Assembly (NCBI GenBank): GCA_963734845.1
Contig: CAVTIS010000006.1
Location: forward strand, 248,001-312,000
Direction of reading: 5' to 3'
DNA from: JAKAVN01 sp963734845
Lineage (GTDB): Bacteria > Desulfobacterota > Binatia > Binatales > Binataceae
DNA: 64,000 nt
Of the stretch, positions 1 through 9,816 are shown in pieces (the first letter of the stretch is position 1; each line of letters begins with the position of its first letter). The notes under the pieces were generated by a model, which had not been told where the DNA came from, searched no databases, and saw nothing but the letters and a program-made list of their open reading frames with translations. The translations under genes and the position numbers were made by a program.

Positions 1-2
1 CG

Positions 3-257
3 CGCGTGGCGAACGCGGCCGCGCGATGCGGCTTTACGCCGGAGAGCCGTGCCTATACGCCGCATCTCACGATCGGCCGCGTGCGTTCGCTGCGACCGCC
101 GCAGCGGCTTAGAAAGTCGCTGGGCGACGCCGCGGATTTGAGTTTCGGAGTCTCGCGGATCGAAGGGGTGGTGCTCTACCGAAGCGAGCTAGGGCCGCGG
201 TCGTCGACTTACCACGAACTTGCCGCCTTCCCGTTTGGTGTCCGCGCGCACGGCTGA
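3..257 (+). CDS. thpR: RNA 2',3'-cyclic phosphodiesterase, C-terminal part
   Basis: The reading frame is open from the window edge, so the 5' part is missing. The visible 83-odd residues contain HLTIGR, which matches the second HxT/S-x motif of the 2H phosphoesterase (LigT/ThpR) family. These enzymes hydrolyse 2',3'-cyclic phosphate RNA ends in the cytoplasm and have two HxT motifs; the first would lie upstream. A thpR-like gene just before recA is a common arrangement and supports the call. A GTG at position 6 is in frame but is most likely internal. Confidence 0.72.
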   Translation, partial: RVANAAARCGFTPESRAYTPHLTIGRVRSLRPPQRLRKSLGDAADLSFGVSRIEGVVLYRSELGPRSSTYHELAAFPFGVRAHG

Positions 258-317
258 CGGCCGCGGATCGAGTAAGGCGTCTCGGCAGGCGCGGTGATAA
301 TTAACGGAACGACGATG

Positions 318-349
318 TTGACGCGTGTGTGTCCCGGCTAGCGCTATCT
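318..349 (+). promoter_or_regulatory. Possible recA promoter
   Basis: TTGACG at 318-323 is a good -35 element. About 17-20 bases downstream lies only a weak -10 candidate inside GCTATCT (343-349). It is about 65 bases before the recA start codon. This is a pattern match only. Confidence 0.3.
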
Positions 350-412
350 GCCGCTTTTTGTGACAAGATTCGCTTTAACATAGGAGTCGAAGACCCGCTG
401 GGCGGGAAAATC

Positions 413-1510
<1,098 letters not shown>

Positions 1511-1551
1511 CGTCGGCCACAGCGACTGCCAGGAGAGGGGTCACTTTTGAA

Positions 1552-1565
1552 GTTCCCGCGGGAAC
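1552..1565. repeat. Perfect 14-bp palindrome between recA and helicase
   Basis: GTTCCCGCGGGAAC reads the same on both strands. It lies 40 bases after the recA stop and about 170 bases before the helicase start. There is no loop and no T-run, so it looks more like a protein-binding site than an intrinsic terminator. Confidence 0.55.
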
Positions 1566-1732
1566 GGGGTGAATGAGTGTAGCGTTGCATTCGTCGGCCC
1601 CGGTCTGTACGCTACTAGCGAATGCCCGCAGAGGCCGACCAGGGCGCCGCCTCCGATCGCGCCCACTTTCTCAACCCCCAATTTTTGGAAAGGCCGTTTT
1701 GCCATCAACAGGCTACGGTCGAAGTGTAAGCT

Positions 1733-2935
1733 TTGTCTTTTACCGAATTCTCTCTTTTTCCTGAACTCCAACGTTCAATCCGCGACTGTGGTTACCACGA
1801 ACCGACGCCGGTCCAGAGTGAAACCATCCCAGTCGCGCTGGACAACCGCGATCTGGTAGTTAGCGCCGAGACCGGGAGCGGCAAAACCGCCGCATTTCTC
1901 ATCCCGCTTATCGACCGGCTGCATCGTAAACGCGCCAAAGGCCCCAGCGCTCTGGTAATTGCGCCGACGCGCGAATTGGCGGCCCAGTGCGGCCAGGAAT
2001 TCGCGCGCCTTGCGCGCCATTGCGGACTGCGCGCGGCGGTTATCGTCGGGGGCGAGTCGATGCGCCGTCAGATCGACGATCTTCAGGGCGGCGCCCAGGT
2101 AGTCATCGCCTGCCCCGGCCGACTTATCGACCTGATGGAGCAGGGCAAGGTGAGCCTCGCGCATATCCAGGTCGTAGTTATCGACGAGGCCGACCGCCTG
2201 CTTGACATGGGTTTCCTGCCGCAGTTACGCCGAGTGATGCGTACGCTGCCCAAGGAACGTCAAACGATGATGTTTTCGGCTACGATGGGCACCGGGCCGG
2301 AGGCGATCGCACGCGATTTCCTTCATCACCCCGAGCGCATCATGATTGGCCGCAAGTCCACGCCGCCGCCCTCGATTAGCCAGACCATCTATCCCGTGCA
2401 ATGGAGCGATAAGGAAGCGATGCTGCTCGAAATCCTCGGCAAGCCCGAGGTGCAGAGCGCGATCGTCTTTACCCGCACCCGGGTCCGCGCCGAGCATATC
2501 GGCAGGATGCTCAAACGCCACGGCGTGCGCACGGCGGTGATTCACGGCGATCGCTCGCAGGCCGAGCGCAACACGGCGCTTCGGACGTTCAAGGCGGGAA
2601 CCTGCCGCGTGATGGTCGCGACCGACGTGGCCGCGCGCGGCCTGGACATCCCGGGCGTCTCGCACGTGGTCAACTACGATCTCCCCGACGACGCCGAGAG
2701 CTACATCCATCGTATCGGGCGCACGGCGCGGATGGGGCGCGAGGGCGAGGCGATAAGCCTGGTGACGCCGCAGGAGCGGGTGTCGCTGGGCCAGATCGAG
2801 CGGGCGCTGGGTGAAGAGATCAAGCGCGAGCAGGTCGAGGGGTTCGAGGCGCCCGAGGTAAAGGCGCCCAAGCCGGTAAAGCTGTTCAGGTCGGGCGCGC
2901 GTCGCGCGCGCGGCCGCTCACGCTCGCGCTGGTAG
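1733..2935 (+). CDS. DEAD-box ATP-dependent RNA helicase (RhlE/DeaD type)
   Basis: A 400-residue DEAD-box helicase that unwinds RNA duplexes or remodels RNA-protein complexes, usually in ribosome assembly or cold adaptation. The motifs appear in order: Q motif (EPTPVQ, about residue 23), motif I AETGSGKT (45-52), PTRELA, GG, DEAD (VIDEADRLLDMGF), SAT, and in the second RecA-like domain TRVRAEHI, ATDVAARGLDIPG and HRIGRTAR. The tail is short and Arg-rich (GARRARGRSRSRW), typical of the RhlE group. The start is TTG; no stronger start is seen near the Q motif. The copy is complete. Confidence 0.93.
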   Translation: MSFTEFSLFPELQRSIRDCGYHEPTPVQSETIPVALDNRDLVVSAETGSGKTAAFLIPLIDRLHRKRAKGPSALVIAPTRELAAQCGQEFARLARHCGLRAAVIVGGESMRRQIDDLQGGAQVVIACPGRLIDLMEQGKVSLAHIQVVVIDEADRLLDMGFLPQLRRVMRTLPKERQTMMFSATMGTGPEAIARDFLHHPERIMIGRKSTPPPSISQTIYPVQWSDKEAMLLEILGKPEVQSAIVFTRTRVRAEHIGRMLKRHGVRTAVIHGDRSQAERNTALRTFKAGTCRVMVATDVAARGLDIPGVSHVVNYDLPDDAESYIHRIGRTARMGREGEAISLVTPQERVSLGQIERALGEEIKREQVEGFEAPEVKAPKPVKLFRSGARRARGRSRSRW

Positions 2936-2970
2936 CTCGACGCGCGAGACGACTCGGCCGCCGATTACTC

Positions 2971-3702
2971 TTGCCTGACGCAAAGACACTCAATCAATCA
3001 GAGGGTTTGGCGCCTGGCCGTATCATCTCTTATCTCGAGATGTGCCAGGCAGAACGCGCGAGCCTTCAGCGCGGGATGAACTTCCGGCTACGCGACGGCG
3101 CGAGCGTAATCCTGATGAGCAGACGAAGGGGTGCGCCCTATGCGGATGTTGTAGAGGAGGACGGTCGAGTATTGACCTATGAGGGACATGATGTGCCGAC
3201 GCAAAAGAGCGGACCTCATCCCAAGAGTGTTGACCAGCCTTGGACTTCGATAAGCGGTCGCCCTGCGCAGAACAAGCTTTTTTACGATGCAGCCAAACGC
3301 GCAGCACAGGGCTCGCAAGAGCCAGAGCCCGTCCGAGTCTATGAAAAAATCAAGCAGGGCATCTGGACATATAACGGAACTTTTCACTTAACGGACGCTT
3401 GGATTGCGGACACAAATCACCGGAAGGTTTTCAAATTTCGTCTTGTGCTGGCGGATGAGACGGAAGGCCAAGCGTCATTCGAACCCTTTGTCGATCTTCC
3501 CCATAACCGCTTGATCCCGTCCGAGGTCAAGTTGGAGGTCTGGAAGCGCGACAGGGGCCAGTGCGTACTTTGCGGCAAAGAGGACAACTTACATTTCGAT
3601 CATGACGTGCCCTTTTCAAAAGGTGGTTCATCGCTCGTAGCTATTAACATTCGGCTACTGTGCGCGAGGCATAATCTCACAAAGCACGACCGCATCGAGT
3701 GA
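2971..3702 (+). CDS. HNH endonuclease with N-terminal YDG/SRA-like region
   Basis: A protein of up to 243 residues. The C-terminus (about 195-243) is an HNH nuclease with zinc-binding pairs: CVLCGKEDNLHFDHDVPFSK followed by an LLC..HN motif. The middle (GAPYADVVEEDGRVLTYEGH, then EPVRVYEKIKQGIWTYNGTF) resembles the SRA/YDG fold that reads modified cytosine and is often fused to HNH nucleases. A stand-alone modification-dependent endonuclease is therefore likely, but that role is inference. The TTG start has no convincing Shine-Dalgarno sequence; a TTG at 3007 is an alternative. Base composition is visibly less GC-rich than the neighbours, and the gene sits alone between housekeeping genes, suggesting acquisition by transfer. 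Confidence 0.78.
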   Translation: MPDAKTLNQSEGLAPGRIISYLEMCQAERASLQRGMNFRLRDGASVILMSRRRGAPYADVVEEDGRVLTYEGHDVPTQKSGPHPKSVDQPWTSISGRPAQNKLFYDAAKRAAQGSQEPEPVRVYEKIKQGIWTYNGTFHLTDAWIADTNHRKVFKFRLVLADETEGQASFEPFVDLPHNRLIPSEVKLEVWKRDRGQCVLCGKEDNLHFDHDVPFSKGGSSLVAINIRLLCARHNLTKHDRIE

Positions 3703-3732
3703 AGCGGGAACGCTTTGTATGTTTGCCTACTT

Positions 3733-4905
3733 TTAGAGCGATAACTCGCTCTTCCACAGCTCGCGCGAGGCGAGCTTAGCGCCGTCGGACATCGCGCGGA
3801 ACTTGGCCCACGCGATCGACGGCACCACGCGCGAGAATCCCGCGAAGGTCGCAAACCCGCAGTCGGTGCCCGCGATCACGTTCTCGCGTCCGACCACGCC
3901 CGCCAGGTTGCGCAGGCGCATCGCAACCACCTCGGGATGCTCGATGAAGTTGGTGGTCGAATCGATCACACCTGGGATCAGAATCTTGCCCGCCGGCAGT
4001 TTCACCACGTCGCGAAACACCTGGAACTCGTGTTCGTGGCGCGGATTGGACGCCTCGTACGAGATCGCCATCGGGCGCGCCTTGAGCACGATGTCGATGA
4101 TGTCGGCGAGCGCGATGTCGTGGTTATGCGGCCCTTCATAGTTGCCCCAGCATAGATGGAGGCGGATGCGCTCGGACGGAACGTCGCGGAGCGCATGGTT
4201 GAGCGCCTCGACGTGCAGTTCGGCGACCTTGCGAAACTCCGCCGTGCTGGTGCCGGCAAACTGGATGTGGCGGCTCATCGCGAGGTCGGGGCAATCGACC
4301 TGCAGCAGGAAACCGGCGCGATGGATGGCGTCGTACTCGACCTTCATCGCATCGGCGAGCGCGGCGATATAGGCCTCGTGGGTCGGGTAATAGGTATTGC
4401 CGAGGAACTGCGCGATCACGCCGGGCGACGCCGCGCTTAGAAATCCCTCGGCGGCGTTGGCGCCGGCGAGCGCGGCCTTGAAATTGCCGAGGTCGCGTTC
4501 GAGCTCCTTGCGGTCACGATACGCGATCGGCCCGTTGCATGACGGCCGTTTCATCGGCGGCGCCTTGCGTCCCATAAACGCGCGCTGGTTGAACTCGGGA
4601 AACTCGACCATGTCGGCGGCGGCGAGCGAGGCGCGCTTGGTGGTCTCGTCGCCGAAGCCGCTCAGGCGATCCTTGACGTAGGTGGAGTAGCCGATTTTGC
4701 CCATCTCGCCGTCGTTGACGACGTCGACGCCGACCTCGGCCTGTTCGCGAACGACTTCGGCCACGGCCGAGCGCACGCGCATCTCCAGGGCGGCGCGGTC
4801 GACGAGATCGCCGGACTCCCTGGCAAACAGCATATCGGCCAGGTCATCGGGCCGTGGCAGGCTCCCGGTATGAGTGGTCAGAATCCGCTCGGTGCTGCGC
4901 TTCAT
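3733..4905 (-). CDS. Cobalamin-independent methionine synthase (MetE C-terminal domain) family protein
   Basis: A 390-residue protein of the MetE catalytic-barrel family without the N-terminal half of true MetE. It begins RILTTHTGSLPRP, the usual family opening, and keeps probable zinc-binding residues in HLCWGNYEGPHNHD and GTDCGF. Related single-barrel proteins include zinc-dependent alkyl transfer enzymes such as epoxyalkane:coenzyme M transferase, so the substrate is probably a small thiol or alkyl compound; methionine synthesis is not assured. ATG at 4905 is chosen because GGGAGAAG lies about 6 bases upstream. It is convergent with the HNH gene. Confidence 0.85.
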   Translation of the reverse strand: MKRSTERILTTHTGSLPRPDDLADMLFARESGDLVDRAALEMRVRSAVAEVVREQAEVGVDVVNDGEMGKIGYSTYVKDRLSGFGDETTKRASLAAADMVEFPEFNQRAFMGRKAPPMKRPSCNGPIAYRDRKELERDLGNFKAALAGANAAEGFLSAASPGVIAQFLGNTYYPTHEAYIAALADAMKVEYDAIHRAGFLLQVDCPDLAMSRHIQFAGTSTAEFRKVAELHVEALNHALRDVPSERIRLHLCWGNYEGPHNHDIALADIIDIVLKARPMAISYEASNPRHEHEFQVFRDVVKLPAGKILIPGVIDSTTNFIEHPEVVAMRLRNLAGVVGRENVIAGTDCGFATFAGFSRVVPSIAWAKFRAMSDGAKLASRELWKSELSL

Positions 4906-5021
4906 CGTTTGCTTCTCCCGATCGTCATGCTGTGTGCAAGGATCGAGCACTAGCAAAGTCGCGGCTGGCGCGACAGCGAGCGCAAGCCCCGTGCGCGGCG
5001 ATCGTTTCTACTCGACGTTCT

Positions 5022-8000
5022 CTACTCGACGTTGTCGCCGCCGACCAGGCGCATCCCCGAGCGCCGCAGACGCCCGGCCCGCAGCGCGCGCTCCTTGATC
5101 ATCGTGAACAGCACCGGCACCAACACCAGCACCGCGATCGTCGACGTCACCATCCCGCCCACGATCGGCGCCGCAATCGGCTTCATCACGTCCGCGCCAG
5201 TCCCACTCTCCCACAGGATCGGCGCAAGGCTCATGATCACCACCGCGACCGTCATCAGCTTGGGGCGCAGACGATGCGCCGCGCCCTCGAGCGCGGCGGC
5301 GAAGATGCCTTCGCGGTCAACCGCGCCGCGCGCGAGGCTCAAGTCGAGCGCCTCGTCGAGATAAATCACCATCACCACGCCGGTCTCGATCGCGATGCCG
5401 AACAGCGCGATATAGCCGACTGCCACTGCCACGCTGAAGTTGAACCCCATCGCGTACTGCAGGAGCAGTCCGCCGGTGAGCGCGTAGAGGCATGGCAGGA
5501 TCAGCGCGAGGGTCTCCGGCACCGATCCGAAGAGCATGTAGAGCAGCAGAAAGATCGCGCCGAAAACCACCGGCACGATAAGCGTCATCCGCTCGCGCGC
5601 GCGCAATTGGAAGCTGTACTCGCCCGACCATCGCAGCCGATATCCGGGGGGTAGTTTAAGGCGCGCGTCGAGCACGCGCTGGGCGCGATGCACATAGCCG
5701 CCGTAATCCGTGGTGTCGAGGTCGAGATAGACGTAGCCGGTAAGCTCGCCGTCTTCGTCCCGCACCATCGAGGGTCCGCGTGCGGGGCGGACGCTGGCGA
5801 CTTCGCCGAGCGGCAGCGCGGCGCCGTCGGGCGTGGTCAGCAGCACCGCGCGCAGCGCGTCGAGGTCGTGGCGATAGTCCTGGAAGTAGCGGACGTTGAT
5901 TGGAATGCGCTCGCGCCCGCTGACGGCGGTGGCGATGGTCTCGCCGCCGATCGCCGAGGTGATCGCCTGCTGCACGTCGGCGACGGTCAGCCCATAGCGG
6001 GCGGCGACGGCGCGGTTCACGTCGATATCGACGTAAAAGCCCTGGGCGACGCGTTCGGCGAAGACGCTGCGGGTGTTCGGCACGGCGCTCAGAATTTCCT
6101 CGATCTGCGAACCGATATGCTGAATCTCGCCGAGGTCAGGGCCCTGAATCTTCAGTCCCACCGGAGTTTTGATTCCGGTCAGTTCCATGTCGAGCCGGTT
6201 CTCGACCGGCATCGTCCAACTGTTGGAAAGTCCGGGAAAGTTGAGCTTCGCGTCCATCTCCTGCATCAGTTGCGCGTAAGTCATCCCGGGCGGCCACTGG
6301 CTGCGCGGCTTTAGTATCACGGTGGTGTCGAACATATCCGTCGGCGCGTTGTCGGTCGCGCTATCGGCGCGTCCCACGGTGCCGAAGACGCTCTCGACCT
6401 CGGGAAAAGCGCGCAGTATCCGATCCTGCTCCTGCATCAGATGCACGCCGGTGCCCAGCGGAAGTCCAGGCAGCGCGGTCGGCATATAGACCATCGAGCC
6501 TTCGAACAGCGGCGGCATGAACTGGCTGCCGATCCTGAGCGCAAGCGGCGCAATCGCCACGAACAGCACGGCATTGGCGACGATGGTGATCATGCGATGG
6601 CGCAGGCACCATTGGATGACCGGCAGGTAGAGCGCGGTGAAGAAACGCGCCACCGGATTTTCGGCCTCGCTCCGCAAGCGCCGGCCGCGCACCAGCAACA
6701 GCATCAGGAGCGGCACCACCGCGATCGCGAGCATCGAGGAGAACCCGACCGCCAGGGTCTTGGTCCAGGCCAGCGGGCGGAACAGGCGGCCCTCCTGCGC
6801 CTCGAGCAGGAACACCGGCAGGAACGAGACCACGATGATAAGCAGCGAGTAGAAGATCGGACGGCCGACCTGGCGCGCCGCGTCGAGCAGCGTGCGGCGG
6901 CGTTCGGGCTCGGTCAGCGCGCCGGCGGCGGCGGCCGCGGCCAGATGGCGATGGCCGTTCTCGACCATCACGATCGACGCGTCAACCAGCACGCCGATCG
7001 CGAGCGCGAAACCTCCGAGCGACATGATATTGGAGCTGATCCCCAGCAGGTACATCGGGATAAAGCTCGCCAGCAGCGCGAGCGGAATAGTCAGAATTGG
7101 AATCAGCGCCGAGCGGAAGTGAAAAAGGAATATGATTATCACGATACTGACTATTGCCGCTTCTTCGACCAGGTCGCGCTTGAGCGTGTCTATCGAACCT
7201 TCGATCAACCCGGCGCGATCGTAACCCGCCACCACCTCGACGCCCGGCGGAAGGCTTGGAGCGATCTCGGCGAGCTTGCGCTTGACGCCGTCGATCACGT
7301 TGAGCGCGTTCTGCCCCTGACGCATCACCACGATCCCGCCGACCACTTCGCCCTCGCCGTTCCATTCCGCCGCGCCTTCGCGGAGATCGGGGCCGAAGCT
7401 GACCGCGCCGAGGTCCCGCACCAGCACCGGCGTGCCGTTGCGTACGGCGACCGGGGCCTGCTCAAGGTCGGCCAGCGAACGGATATAGCCTAGTCCACGA
7501 ACCAGGTAACTGGCGCCTCCCAATTCGAGCAGACGGCCGCCGACCTCGTTGTTGCTATCGCGGATCTTGTCGATCACCGTTGATAGCGGAATATGCAATG
7601 CGTAAAGGCGATGCGGGTCGAGCTTGACCTGGTATTCGCGCACGAAGCCGCCGATCCCCGCGACCTCCGCGACGCCGGGGACGGTCTCGAGAGCGTAGCG
7701 GAGCTTCCAGTCCTGCAACGAGCGCAAGTCGGCCAGGCTCAGGCGATGGCCGCGGTCGATCAGCACGTACTCGTAGACCCATCCGGCGCCGGTAGCGTCG
7801 GGCCCCAGCTCGGGAGCGACCCCGGCAGGCAGCCGGCCACCGAGCTGTTGCAGGTACTCCAAAACTCGCGAGCGCGCCCAGTAGATATCCGTGCCATCTT
7901 CGAAGACCACGTAAATGTAGGAGTCATCGGGCATGGTCTGGGCGCGAACGGCCTTGACCCGCGGCGCCGCGAGCATCGTGGTGACGATCGGATAGGTGAC

Positions 8001-8192
8001 CTGGTCTTCGATAACGCCGGGCGGCTGGCCCATCCATCGCGTATGCACGATCACCTGGACGTCCGAGATGTCGGGCAGAGCGTCGAGCGGAATGTGCTCG
8101 AGGGACCACGCGCCGGCCAAGACCAGCGCCACGACCGCGATCGCGACCATGAAGCGGTTGCGGCTGCACCATTCGATAGTCCGGTCGATCAT
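5022..8192 (-). CDS. cusA: Cu(I)/Ag(I) efflux RND pump, inner-membrane subunit
   Basis: A full-length 1056-residue heavy-metal RND proton/metal antiporter that exports Cu(I)/Ag(I) through CusB and CusC. The fourth-helix motif VLVDASIVMVEN (401-412) carries the proton-relay Asp404 and Glu411. Three methionine contexts that bind Cu/Ag in E. coli CusA are kept: SMVYMPTALPG, PTDMFDTT and NRLDMELTGIK. This points to monovalent metals rather than Zn/Co/Cd. The ATG has GGGAGAG 8 bases upstream, in a region where that ribosome-binding sequence is present three times. It is the last gene of the cus operon. Confidence 0.94.
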   Translation of the reverse strand: MIDRTIEWCSRNRFMVAIAVVALVLAGAWSLEHIPLDALPDISDVQVIVHTRWMGQPPGVIEDQVTYPIVTTMLAAPRVKAVRAQTMPDDSYIYVVFEDGTDIYWARSRVLEYLQQLGGRLPAGVAPELGPDATGAGWVYEYVLIDRGHRLSLADLRSLQDWKLRYALETVPGVAEVAGIGGFVREYQVKLDPHRLYALHIPLSTVIDKIRDSNNEVGGRLLELGGASYLVRGLGYIRSLADLEQAPVAVRNGTPVLVRDLGAVSFGPDLREGAAEWNGEGEVVGGIVVMRQGQNALNVIDGVKRKLAEIAPSLPPGVEVVAGYDRAGLIEGSIDTLKRDLVEEAAIVSIVIIIFLFHFRSALIPILTIPLALLASFIPMYLLGISSNIMSLGGFALAIGVLVDASIVMVENGHRHLAAAAAAGALTEPERRRTLLDAARQVGRPIFYSLLIIVVSFLPVFLLEAQEGRLFRPLAWTKTLAVGFSSMLAIAVVPLLMLLLVRGRRLRSEAENPVARFFTALYLPVIQWCLRHRMITIVANAVLFVAIAPLALRIGSQFMPPLFEGSMVYMPTALPGLPLGTGVHLMQEQDRILRAFPEVESVFGTVGRADSATDNAPTDMFDTTVILKPRSQWPPGMTYAQLMQEMDAKLNFPGLSNSWTMPVENRLDMELTGIKTPVGLKIQGPDLGEIQHIGSQIEEILSAVPNTRSVFAERVAQGFYVDIDVNRAVAARYGLTVADVQQAITSAIGGETIATAVSGRERIPINVRYFQDYRHDLDALRAVLLTTPDGAALPLGEVASVRPARGPSMVRDEDGELTGYVYLDLDTTDYGGYVHRAQRVLDARLKLPPGYRLRWSGEYSFQLRARERMTLIVPVVFGAIFLLLYMLFGSVPETLALILPCLYALTGGLLLQYAMGFNFSVAVAVGYIALFGIAIETGVVMVIYLDEALDLSLARGAVDREGIFAAALEGAAHRLRPKLMTVAVVIMSLAPILWESGTGADVMKPIAAPIVGGMVTSTIAVLVLVPVLFTMIKERALRAGRLRRSGMRLVGGDNVE

Positions 8193-8198
8193 TTATAT

Positions 8199-8243
8199 AG
8201 CTCTCCCGCATTCATAGCTCTCCCGCATTTCGATCTCTCCCGC
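8199..8243 (-). repeat. Three tandem Shine-Dalgarno-like repeats before cusA
   Basis: On the minus strand GCGGGAGAGCT occurs twice and GCGGGAGAGAT once at an exact 17-base period (8199-8212, 8216-8229, 8233-8243 on the plus strand as CTCTCCCGC units). The copy nearest the gene is the working cusA ribosome-binding site. Two copies each precede an ATG that opens only a short or out-of-frame reading frame. Confidence 0.8.
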
Positions 8244-8250
8244 GTACTGC

Positions 8251-9816
8251 CTATTGCATCTCGCCGGCAACCGAGATGCTGAGTTGGCGATGGGCGAGCA
8301 CGGCGGAGTCTTTGCTCGCGGTGACGGTCATCTGCCATGACCCTGCGCTTGGAATCTTCATCTGCGCCGCGTAAACGCCGGCGCCGGTTTCCTTAACGGT
8401 GGCCGCGACCTTCATCGACGGCATCCCCATCGAGGGCATCGCCGCCATGAACATCGCGATCGAAACGGCGGCGCCGCGAACGGGCTGGCCGGAGGAATCG
8501 CGCACGGTCACGCGCACGCGGTTATCGCCGTTGTGCGGCGGGCTGGGATCGGTCGCGATTTCGATCGAGGCCGCGGGCGCCGCGGTTTCACTGGCGCCGG
8601 CCGGCGGCGGCGTGAAGGTTCCCAGCGCCGCCTGGAGCTGGCTTTCCGAGTCGACCAGGAAATTGGCCGAGCTGACGATCCGGTCGCCCTCCTTGAGACC
8701 GCCCAGGACCACGAAACGGCCGCCGATGTGCGCTCCGAGTTGGACCTCGGCCGGTTGCAGATAGCCGCCGCCGCGGTCGATGAAGGCGATATTGTGGCGG
8801 CCGGTGCGCAGCACTCCGCTATCGGGGATGACCAGGCCGCGGCCCATCGCCGGCCTTAACTCGGCCCGCACGAACATCCCGGGCTTGAGCAATCCCTGCC
8901 TATTCGGCAGGACGCATCGTACTTTCACCGTGCGCGTCGCCTCGTCCATCGCAGGCCAGATGAAATCGACCTGGCCCGCAAAGACCCGTCCGGGGTAGGA
9001 ATCGATACTCACCGAGACCGGGTCGCCGATCCTGACCTCGGCTATTTGGTCCTGGAACACCGCCGCATAGACCCATACGTCGCTGAGCCCCGCGATGGTG
9101 TAGAGGCGAGTGTCCGGTTGCGCGTACATGTTGGGCTGCGCCGCGCGATCAACAACGTAACCCGCCATCGGCGAGTCGATTTCTATTTCGTCGCGCGCCT
9201 TGCCAGTGCGCTTGAGCCGGGCGACCTCGCTCGGCGGTACGCCCCATTGGCTCAGCCGATCAAGCGCGGCGGCGGTGAGCGACGATGCGCCCGCGGCGAC
9301 GTCTTCAAGCGGGCTCGCGCCCAGGCGCGCGGCGTTCGCGCGCGCGAGCAGGTATTCACGCTCGGTGTTCGCGAGGTCGGGGCTGTAAATCGTGAAAAGC
9401 GGCTGGCCGCGGCGCACGTACTGATAGGTCTGGTCGACAAATACCCGCCGGATCCATCCCGCAAACCGCGTCTGCACGTAGCCTTGCAGCCGTTCGTCGG
9501 CGACGATGGCGCCGGTCGTGTCGATACGATCGACGAGCGGCGCCTCGATGACGGTCGCGAGTTGAAGTCCGATGAGCTGGCGGCGGCGATCGTCGAGCTG
9601 GACCGGCGCGAGCGCCGGCGCCGCAGCGCCCGCGTCCGTCTCCGAGGTTTGCGGCGCGGAGGGCCTATCGCCGTCTTGTGCGCGCGCTCCCGGCGCACCC
9701 ACGGATAGCGCCAATCCGGCAATCAGCGCCGCCGCCGCTGCTATATAGATGACCGTCCTTCTATTGGCGGACGTGTTCCTCTTGATGATCGTGTTGCAAT
9801 TGATGATCGAGTTCAT
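8251..9816 (-). CDS. cusB: Cu/Ag efflux RND periplasmic adaptor with extra C-terminal domain
   Basis: A 521-residue membrane-fusion protein with an N-terminal transmembrane or signal segment (about 20-47), a barrel-sandwich/hairpin core (GYVQTRFAGWIRRVFVDQTY onward) and a beta-barrel. It links CusA to CusC and may hand metal to the pump. After about residue 395 there is an added domain of roughly 120 residues that looks like a FixH/YtkA-type beta-sandwich (RVRVTVRDSSGQPVRGAAVS). Its loop is Met-rich (FMAAMPSMGMPSM), a plausible Cu/Ag site, whereas E. coli CusB uses N-terminal methionines. The start codon overlaps the cusC stop as ATGA, showing translational coupling. Confidence 0.92.
   Translation of the reverse strand: MNSIINCNTIIKRNTSANRRTVIYIAAAAALIAGLALSVGAPGARAQDGDRPSAPQTSETDAGAAAPALAPVQLDDRRRQLIGLQLATVIEAPLVDRIDTTGAIVADERLQGYVQTRFAGWIRRVFVDQTYQYVRRGQPLFTIYSPDLANTEREYLLARANAARLGASPLEDVAAGASSLTAAALDRLSQWGVPPSEVARLKRTGKARDEIEIDSPMAGYVVDRAAQPNMYAQPDTRLYTIAGLSDVWVYAAVFQDQIAEVRIGDPVSVSIDSYPGRVFAGQVDFIWPAMDEATRTVKVRCVLPNRQGLLKPGMFVRAELRPAMGRGLVIPDSGVLRTGRHNIAFIDRGGGYLQPAEVQLGAHIGGRFVVLGGLKEGDRIVSSANFLVDSESQLQAALGTFTPPPAGASETAAPAASIEIATDPSPPHNGDNRVRVTVRDSSGQPVRGAAVSIAMFMAAMPSMGMPSMKVAATVKETGAGVYAAQMKIPSAGSWQMTVTASKDSAVLAHRQLSISVAGEMQ

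Noticed and set aside
258..412. LexA-type SOS box before recA
   Set aside because: I found neither CTG-N10-CAG nor GAAC-N4-GTTC nor GTTC-N7-GTTC in the gap.
6441..7493. 350-codon plus-strand frame over cusA
   Set aside because: Arg/Gln/His-rich shadow of cusA; no start signal or family.
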